DNA of 10,816 bases from an uncultured Bacteroidota bacterium (GTDB taxonomy: Bacteria > Bacteroidota > Bacteroidia > Flavobacteriales > Flavobacteriaceae). Every line of letters starts with the position of its first letter. Position 1 is the first letter of the stretch. The notes beneath the pieces are model-generated. The model saw only the letters and a program-made list of their open reading frames with translations. It was not told the origin of the DNA and did not search any database. The DNA lies in contig CACLUN010000027.1 of NCBI GenBank assembly GCA_902610105.1, positions 1-10,816 on the forward strand, given 5' to 3'. Position numbers and translations under genes: made by a program. Of this stretch, positions 5,322 to 10,816 are shown in pieces.

Positions 5322-8057
5322 TTAGAACCTATAAGTAACTCCAAAATTCCAAGTTCTCCCCCAACCAGGTACAACTCTGTTATCAATATTGATACCCTTA
5401 TATGTGATACCATCTCTATCAGTAGGTCCATAATTATTACCAGATTCCTGATAATATTCTTCATCAAATAGGTTATTTACATTTAGTCTCATGTAAATGT
5501 AATCAGAACCAATTGGGAATCTGTAAGAAGCTCCAGCTCCAAATATTTCGTATGATGGCATACGCATATTTGTAACTCCAGGCTCATCAAAATCTTCTGC
5601 ATTTACAGATCCATACAATTTGTCTGCATGAAAAAGATCTAAATTAAATTTGAAATTGTCAGTTGGATTTACCGTTAAATCCAAATAAGCAGTTGTATGT
5701 GCAGTATCACCAACTTTAGCATCATCCAGGTAAAGAGTGGCAGAACCAATGCTAACATTAGAGTTATTTGATGTAACTGCATCATCAGTTACATTCCCAG
5801 AATAAGCGTAGTCTCCTATTGTAAACATTCCAGAAAGTTCAACAAAAGGACTTAATTGCCATACTCCATCAAACTCAATCCCTGTATGCACTTGTTTTAC
5901 TCCAGTAAAATTAGCTTCACCTCTTTCCCCATTAATTGTTACATTTTCAAACAAAAATCTATCTGTCCATGTTGTATTGTATAAATTCAAGTTAAAATCA
6001 AACGTTTTGGATCTATATCCATATCCAAGTTCAAGTCCAACAATTTTTTCATTAAGTAATTTATCCTCAGGTGTAGCTATTTGATCATAATTTTGGAAAA
6101 CTGAGTGGATAATTGGTTGAGTTGAGAAAATCCCAACATTACCAAATATGTTATTTTGAGCATCAATATTCCAATTTGCACCTCCTTTTATTGACCCACC
6201 TTCAAGATTTACTTTTTCTGAATATTGCAATGGATCACCTGGACCGTAAAGATAAAATTCTTCACGACTGTATCCTTTACTAGAGCCGGAACCCTGTACA
6301 AAAATTGATACATCATCCATTAAATATTCAAGCTGAAAATACAATCCAAAATAATCTACAACACCTACATTATTTCTATCAATTTTTTCTTCATCGTCAA
6401 GATTACCAAATACATTCCAAACTTCTGAGATTGGCCATCTATATTCTTTAGTTCCAGCCACAACTCCAGATGTGTTAGGAACGCCATTATACCTTGAATC
6501 TCTATATCCGTCAGAACCAAGGAGATCTCTTAAATTTCTGTAATGAAATCCTCTGTAGAATCTTGAATCAAACCCTAAATCTAATGTAAGATTATCAGCA
6601 AGCTCTGTTTTAAGATTCCCAATTGCACCAAACCAGTTATGTGAATTAATAGAGTTTCTTTGAATCCATCCATTTCTTCTCGGGAATTGAGATCTAGATG
6701 AGAAGCTTTCGTCATTTACAATATATTGACCAGTCGTTGCATCAGCATTCATTGCTGTTGATCCATATCTCCAATTAGCGGTCAGTCCACTATTGTGTTT
6801 TATTACTTCATCCCATAAAACATAGCCATTATCAGGATTTCTCCATCTACTGGAGCTGAAATATCCATAGCTTCCATTCCTACCAAGATCACCTCCACCA
6901 CCACCTCGACCCAGAGATCCGTATGCAGTAGCTGAAATACTTGTCTTGTTATTTATATTAAATTCCCAGTTTAAAGAAGCAATAGGTTTATGATAAAAAT
7001 TCTTTCTCATGTTATAACCTTCTCCGTCTCGAAGTCCATAATTATAATTATATCTGATGCCATAATCTCTATAATCTTCAAGGGTTGCCATGTTATAGTA
7101 GCTAGTCGTTCTTGTATCATGAACTTGAGGAGCTCCAGTTACAATAATTTGTAAATTATGTTTATCATCATCACTTTTATATCCATATCCTAGGAAATAT
7201 GAGTAGGCTTCAAAAGGTGTTCCATCAACATAACCATCACCTGCTGTTCTTCCAAATGATGCAGAAAATGCGTGTCCACTGTCACTAATACCTGTATTGT
7301 AGGTCATTAAAGTTTTTAAATATCCATCATTTCCAGCAGTGAAAGCAATTTTACCTCCTTCGGATAAATCTGTAGATTTAGTAACAATATTAATAGTTCC
7401 TCCAGCTGAGGGGATTGGAAGCTTTGCTGAACCAAGACCCCTTTGAACTTGCATCGCAGAAGTAACGTCACTTAGTCCAGCCCAGTTACTCCAGTATACT
7501 CTACCATTTTCCATATCATTAACGGGCATTCCATTAATTAAAACGGCAATATTTTCTTGTTGAAAACCACGAAGTCTAACTCTAGCATCTCCAAATGCAC
7601 CCTGCATAGTTGAATATACTCCGGGCGTTGAATTTAGAAGTTGAGGAAGCTCTAGGTTTCCAACTCTTTCTACAATTTCTTCGGCATTTAATGTCGATGC
7701 AGCAACAGGTGTCTCTCTATCTTTGGCAAAGTCTATAGTGCCAAATACTGTAACACCAGAGAGAATATTATCTTCAGGTGATAATTCAATTGTAATAGCA
7801 TTAGAATCATCTACGCTAATCTCGGCTGACTCATAACCAACATATGATATCACTAAAACATCACCAGATTCAGCAGAAATTGAAAAATCGCCGTTAAAGT
7901 CAGAGGAAACACCAACAGAAGTACCTTTGACAACAATTGAAGCACCTGGAAGACCGACTCCTACCTCAGAGTCAACTACAGTACCAGATACCGTATTTTG
8001 AGCAAAGCCAATCCCAGTCATAAGAATGGCTGCAAAAAAGAAGATTATTTTTTTCAT
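5322..8057 (-). CDS. TonB-dependent outer-membrane receptor, substrate unknown
   Basis: This 911-residue outer-membrane transporter should import a ligand using energy passed from TonB-ExbBD. Residues 1-19 are a Sec signal peptide (KK, then a hydrophobic run ending GFAQ; cleavage probably near residues 19-20). Residues 23-95 form a carboxypeptidase-regulatory-like beta-sandwich (SGTVVDS, GLPGASIVVKGTSVGV, VLVISYVGYES), typical of Bacteroidota receptors. Residues about 113-226 are the plug domain (LPQLLNSTPGVYS, RLRGFQQENIAVLINGMPV, QVQRGLGSAKLPIPSAGGT). The rest is the 22-strand barrel, closing with FGVTYRF and the terminal Phe expected for BAM-dependent assembly. A glycine-rich stretch lies near residues 380-395. 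No SusD-like lipoprotein gene is next to it, so it is not an obvious SusCD glycan pair. Nothing here identifies the ligand: siderophore, cobalamin, peptide or sugar are all possible. It stands alone between a hairpin terminator and a 125-base upstream gap. Confidence 0.93.
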   Translation of the reverse strand: MKKIIFFFAAILMTGIGFAQNTVSGTVVDSEVGVGLPGASIVVKGTSVGVSSDFNGDFSISAESGDVLVISYVGYESAEISVDDSNAITIELSPEDNILSGVTVFGTIDFAKDRETPVAASTLNAEEIVERVGNLELPQLLNSTPGVYSTMQGAFGDARVRLRGFQQENIAVLINGMPVNDMENGRVYWSNWAGLSDVTSAMQVQRGLGSAKLPIPSAGGTINIVTKSTDLSEGGKIAFTAGNDGYLKTLMTYNTGISDSGHAFSASFGRTAGDGYVDGTPFEAYSYFLGYGYKSDDDKHNLQIIVTGAPQVHDTRTTSYYNMATLEDYRDYGIRYNYNYGLRDGEGYNMRKNFYHKPIASLNWEFNINNKTSISATAYGSLGRGGGGGDLGRNGSYGYFSSSRWRNPDNGYVLWDEVIKHNSGLTANWRYGSTAMNADATTGQYIVNDESFSSRSQFPRRNGWIQRNSINSHNWFGAIGNLKTELADNLTLDLGFDSRFYRGFHYRNLRDLLGSDGYRDSRYNGVPNTSGVVAGTKEYRWPISEVWNVFGNLDDEEKIDRNNVGVVDYFGLYFQLEYLMDDVSIFVQGSGSSKGYSREEFYLYGPGDPLQYSEKVNLEGGSIKGGANWNIDAQNNIFGNVGIFSTQPIIHSVFQNYDQIATPEDKLLNEKIVGLELGYGYRSKTFDFNLNLYNTTWTDRFLFENVTINGERGEANFTGVKQVHTGIEFDGVWQLSPFVELSGMFTIGDYAYSGNVTDDAVTSNNSNVSIGSATLYLDDAKVGDTAHTTAYLDLTVNPTDNFKFNLDLFHADKLYGSVNAEDFDEPGVTNMRMPSYEIFGAGASYRFPIGSDYIYMRLNVNNLFDEEYYQESGNNYGPTDRDGITYKGINIDNRVVPGWGRTWNFGVTYRF

Positions 8058-8079
8058 TTTAGAATAGTTTAATTTGTGA

Positions 8080-8087
8080 CAAATATT
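8080..8087 (-). promoter_or_regulatory. Weak candidate -7 element for the TonB receptor gene
   Basis: On the minus strand, bases 8087-8080 read AATATTTG, one mismatch from TAnnTTTG, 22 bases before the receptor ATG. There is no TTTG at 19 bases upstream; the nearest TTG is about 13 bases away. A promoter is expected in this 125-base gap (8058-8182), and this is the best match I see. The rest of the gap is AT-rich, with no operator, repeat or small gene that I can support. Confidence 0.28.
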
Positions 8088-8161
8088 GTTATTTTTTTCT
8101 CAAGTTAGGTTAATAAACTATTAATTTTATGAACAGATTTTTGCAGAAAATTAATAACAAA

Positions 8162-8185
8162 TAATCTTTGGGATACCTAAGATTA
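8162..8185 (-). terminator. Possible weak terminator hairpin after pgi
   Basis: TAATCTT (8162-8168) pairs perfectly with AAGATTA (8179-8185). A T-T mismatch and two further G-C pairs inside leave a 4-base loop. On the minus strand the stem begins exactly at the pgi stop codon (8185-8183) and is followed by TTTGTTATTAATTTT. The stem is AT-rich and the T tract is interrupted, so termination may be partial and the receptor gene could receive some readthrough. Confidence 0.35.
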
Positions 8186-9793
8186 ATTTTTAAGTTTTTT
8201 CAGAAGAGATTTTGTTGAATCATCATGATTTTCAATTTCTCCACTCTGAATTTCTGTTAATAACTTAGAAGCTAGTACTTTACCTAATTCAACTCCCCAT
8301 TGGTCAAAACTAAATATATTCCAAATAATACCTTTTGTGAATATTACATGCTCATAAAGAGCTATTAACATACCAAAGCTTTCAGGATTTAATTGCTCAA
8401 AGAGAATAGAGTTTGTGGGCTTACTCCCATCAAAAACTTTAAAAGCAGAAACATTACTAATTTCTTCCTCAGATGTTCCATTTATTTTTAAATCATTTAC
8501 AACATCTTCAATGTTTTTACCTAGCATTAACGCTTCCATTTGACCCACATAGTTTGACATCAACTTATTATGACTATCCGTATTTCCATGAAGACATTTT
8601 TTAAAACCTATAAAATCACATGGAATTAATCTATTGCTCTGATGTATGAGTTGAAAAAATGCATGTTGAGTATTAGTGCCAGTACCGCCCCAGATAATAC
8701 TGCCAGTACTATACTCAATTTTATTTCCAGATCTATCTGTATTCTTACCATTACTTTCCATCATAGCTTGTTGTAAGTAATTAGGTAAAAAACATAAAGA
8801 TTCGTTATAAGGTATTATAGCCTGAGTTTCAGCATTTAAAAAATTACTGTTCCAAATTCCAATTAGAGCTAAGCATACTGGAATATTTTTCTCAAATGAG
8901 GCATTTTTAAAATGGTTATCCATTTTTCCTGCACCTTTCAAAAACTTTTCAAAATTTTCGTATCCAACAGAGAGGGCAATTGATAATCCAACAGATCCCC
9001 ACATTGAAAATCGACCTCCAATAAAATCATACATACTAAAAATAAGATCTTTACTAATACCAAAATTTTCAACAGCAGTAAGATTAGATGAAACTGCACA
9101 AAAATGATTACTAATTTCATTTGTATTTTGACTGTTTACTATCCACTCTTTTGCAATATTGGCGTTAGTAAGGGTTTCTTGAGTTGTAAATGTTTTTGAA
9201 ACAATAATGAAAAATGTGGTTTCAGGATTTAGTTTATTTAAAATATCAGCTACGTGGTCTCCATCAACATTAGAAATAAAGTGAATATTTAAATGATTCT
9301 TATAAAATTTTAAAGCCTCTACTGCCATTTTCGGCCCTAAATCAGAACCTCCAATACCAATATTCACAATATCAGTATATTTTTTGCCCGTTTGTCCTTT
9401 TATTTTTCCATTTATAATTTTATCGCATAAATTTTGAATCTTTTTCCTGTCATTAATTATTGATTGAGTATCTGACTTGAAATCTCTTAATGCAGTATGT
9501 AAAACAGATCTATTTTCGGTTTCATTGATTTCTTCGCCACTAAATAATTTTGCAATACTTTCTTTAAGCTTAGACTCATTGGCGAGATTTAATAATAAAT
9601 TGAAAGTCTCCTTATCAATTAAGTTTTTTGAAAAATCAACATCTATTTGATCAAATTCTATTGAAAAATGATTTATTCTATTTTTATCCTCATCGAATAA
9701 TTCCTTTAAAGATTTTTTATTGAGAATGTCTTTGCGGGCAATTAATTTTTTCCATGCAATAGTTTTAACAGGATTTATTTTTGGTAAAGACAT
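8183..9793 (-). CDS. pgi: Glucose-6-phosphate isomerase
   Basis: The 536-residue cytoplasmic enzyme interconverts glucose 6-phosphate and fructose 6-phosphate, linking glycolysis/gluconeogenesis with sugar-nucleotide precursors. It is close to the E. coli length (549). ENRSVLHTALR is at 94-104 and NIGIGGSDLGP at 144-154. The phosphate-binding SKTFTTQET is at 199-207. The first family signature DFIGGRFSMWGSVG is at 256-269, with Arg261. MESNGK (345-350) holds the catalytic Glu346, and TQHAFFQLIHQ (375-385) holds His377. The second signature FDQWGVELGK (496-505) ends in the catalytic Lys505. All key residues are present. The ATG at 9793-9791 starts 3 bases after the stop of the upstream M23 gene, so the two are almost certainly co-transcribed and perhaps translationally coupled. 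Their promoter lies beyond the right edge. Confidence 0.97.
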   Translation of the reverse strand: MSLPKINPVKTIAWKKLIARKDILNKKSLKELFDEDKNRINHFSIEFDQIDVDFSKNLIDKETFNLLLNLANESKLKESIAKLFSGEEINETENRSVLHTALRDFKSDTQSIINDRKKIQNLCDKIINGKIKGQTGKKYTDIVNIGIGGSDLGPKMAVEALKFYKNHLNIHFISNVDGDHVADILNKLNPETTFFIIVSKTFTTQETLTNANIAKEWIVNSQNTNEISNHFCAVSSNLTAVENFGISKDLIFSMYDFIGGRFSMWGSVGLSIALSVGYENFEKFLKGAGKMDNHFKNASFEKNIPVCLALIGIWNSNFLNAETQAIIPYNESLCFLPNYLQQAMMESNGKNTDRSGNKIEYSTGSIIWGGTGTNTQHAFFQLIHQSNRLIPCDFIGFKKCLHGNTDSHNKLMSNYVGQMEALMLGKNIEDVVNDLKINGTSEEEISNVSAFKVFDGSKPTNSILFEQLNPESFGMLIALYEHVIFTKGIIWNIFSFDQWGVELGKVLASKLLTEIQSGEIENHDDSTKSLLKKLKN

Positions 9794-9796
9794 TGG

Positions 9797-10816
9797 TTAT
9801 GGATTAGTATTATTTATTTTTTCATCAAAGTTAAGATTTGATTTCATACTATCAAGTTTGTCTTTAATCGGTGTCATATATGTTAAGTACTTTCTTTTAA
9901 GCGAATCAGAAATTGGCTTTGCTTCAGGAAGCTTTTGTTTTAATGGATCTACTTGTCTACCGTTTTTCCAAAACCTGTAGCACACGTGTGGTCCAGATGT
10001 AAATCCAGTCATTCCTACTTCTCCAATTTTATCACCTTGTTTTACATATGTTCCCACCTTCAGACCTCTTTTTTTCATGTGAAGGTATTGTGTGGAGTAG
10101 GTTGCGTTATGACTGACAGTAACATAATAACCGTTACCTTTTGTATATCCAGATTTTACCACAGTACCATTTGCAGTAGATCTGATAGGTGTGCCAACTG
10201 GTGCTGCAAAATCTGTCCCATAATGAGGTCTAACTCGTCCATAATATGCAATTTTTCGTCTTAGGTTATATCTTGACGAAATTCTGCTAAATTGAACCGG
10301 AGATAACAAAAAAGCTCTTCTTAAATTTTTACCTTTATCGTCAAAATATTCAAACATTCCTCGTATTGAATCTGTTTGAAATTCGATTGCATAAAATGGC
10401 CTTCCTCTATGCTCAAAAAATGCATTGTGAATTCGGTTTAGCCCAATGTATGTTGAATCATCAACATATCTAGAAGTATATTGTATTTTAAAATTATCAC
10501 CCTTTTCTAATCTAAAAAAATCAATATTCCATGCATATATTTCAGATAATTCATTTGTGAGAAGGGGGCTTAAGTTTAATTCTTGCATTGTTTCAGCCAA
10601 AGAGCTTTTAATTGAACCCATAGCTTCAAAATCCTTTAATTTAATTTCTTTTTGTTTTTTTTCAGCCCAAAGCGAATCACTCAAGGAGACTACTAAATAA
10701 TCGATGGCGTTTGGTTGATAAATAAAAACCAAAGGTTTATTTAATGAGTCCTTGCTTGATAGAATTGTATAGGGCCTCCCAACATTAATTTTTCTTATAT
10801 CGAAAACCTTTTTTGT
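9797..10816 (-). CDS. M23-family (LytM-type) peptidase, 5'-truncated by the window edge
   Basis: The frame stays open to base 10816, so these 339 residues lack the true N-terminus, where a signal peptide or anchor is expected. An internal TTG at 10732 is not the start: the 28 residues before it (TKKVFDIRKINVGRPYTI...) continue the domain naturally. The N-terminal 150 or so residues resemble the LysM/OapA-like region that precedes M23 domains in flavobacteria. The M23 domain spans about 185-295. It has HYGTD with zinc ligands His198 and Asp202 (His codon 10225-10223), YLHM with His246, and GPHVCYRF, where canonical enzymes have HxH. His277 is kept but the last ligand is Cys279 (codon 9982-9980). 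Such proteins act in the periplasm, either cutting peptidoglycan cross-links or activating amidases as NlpD/EnvC do; the altered motif leaves this open. pgi follows after 3 bases. The C-terminal tail of about 45 residues is charged. Confidence 0.9.
   Translation of the reverse strand, partial: TKKVFDIRKINVGRPYTILSSKDSLNKPLVFIYQPNAIDYLVVSLSDSLWAEKKQKEIKLKDFEAMGSIKSSLAETMQELNLSPLLTNELSEIYAWNIDFFRLEKGDNFKIQYTSRYVDDSTYIGLNRIHNAFFEHRGRPFYAIEFQTDSIRGMFEYFDDKGKNLRRAFLLSPVQFSRISSRYNLRRKIAYYGRVRPHYGTDFAAPVGTPIRSTANGTVVKSGYTKGNGYYVTVSHNATYSTQYLHMKKRGLKVGTYVKQGDKIGEVGMTGFTSGPHVCYRFWKNGRQVDPLKQKLPEAKPISDSLKRKYLTYMTPIKDKLDSMKSNLNFDEKINNTNP

Noticed and set aside
8938..9120. Minus-strand open frame inside pgi in another frame.
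   Set aside because: It overlaps the GGRFSMW signature region of Pgi and is Leu/Ile-rich low-complexity, so it is a frame shadow.
9720..10700. Three plus-strand open frames opposite pgi and the M23 peptidase (9720-9980, 9953-10264, 10446-10700).
   Set aside because: All are antisense to confidently identified domains, overlap one another, and show no recognisable protein features.
10730..10732. TTG at 10732-10730 as the start of the M23 gene.
   Set aside because: The upstream 28 codons to the window edge are open and read as a sensible continuation of the N-terminal domain, and starting here would leave no signal peptide. The gene is better called 5'-partial.
1..10816. Search for a novel multi-gene system, mobile element, CRISPR, tRNA or riboswitch.
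   Set aside because: Every open stretch is accounted for by known housekeeping families, gaps are at most 125 bases, and I see no repeats, transposase, integrase, toxin-antitoxin pair or structured RNA. A covariance-model scan would be needed to exclude small RNAs.

Overview
The window looks like chromosomal core DNA from a low-GC, streamlined member of the Bacteroidota, most likely a marine flavobacterium. The evidence is as follows. Coding sequence fills about 97% of the bases (roughly 350 noncoding bases in total). Starts are not preceded by Shine-Dalgarno sequences. There is one exact and several partial matches to the Bacteroidota promoter pattern (TTTG, about 19 bases, TAnnTTTG). There is also a TonB-dependent outer-membrane receptor with an N-terminal carboxypeptidase-regulatory-like domain, and the rsmI / tdk-alr-asd neighbourhood is one I know from flavobacteria. 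Genus and species cannot be given from the sequence alone.

Layout, left to right. (1) accB-accC on the plus strand encode the biotin carrier and biotin carboxylase of acetyl-CoA carboxylase. They probably continue a fatty-acid operon that begins left of the window. (2) A minus-strand group tdk-alr-asd encodes thymidine kinase, alanine racemase and aspartate-semialdehyde dehydrogenase. asd converges on accC and the two stop codons overlap. asd also has its own plausible promoter. (3) rsmI, on the plus strand and divergent from tdk, encodes the 16S rRNA C1402 2'-O-methyltransferase. It ends in a strong hairpin that can act as a terminator on both strands. (4) A 911-residue TonB-dependent receptor lies on the minus strand and has no SusD partner in the window. 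(5) pgi (glucose-6-phosphate isomerase) sits three bases downstream of a 5'-truncated M23-family peptidase gene that runs off the right edge. Both are on the minus strand.

Functionally this is housekeeping: fatty-acid initiation, diaminopimelate/lysine-threonine-methionine precursor supply, D-alanine supply, thymidine salvage, ribosome maturation, central sugar metabolism, outer-membrane uptake and cell-wall remodelling. Several products feed envelope synthesis (acetyl-CoA carboxylase, Asd, Alr, M23 peptidase), but I see no evidence that they form a dedicated system.

I found no mobile element, CRISPR array, tRNA, rRNA, riboswitch or defence-like cluster, and nothing that I would call a new biological system. 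The most notable details are a Cys in place of the second His of the HxH zinc motif in the M23 protein, the TTG starts and near-overlap of tdk and alr, and the overlapping convergent ends of accC and asd. No stretch longer than 125 bases lacks a gene.
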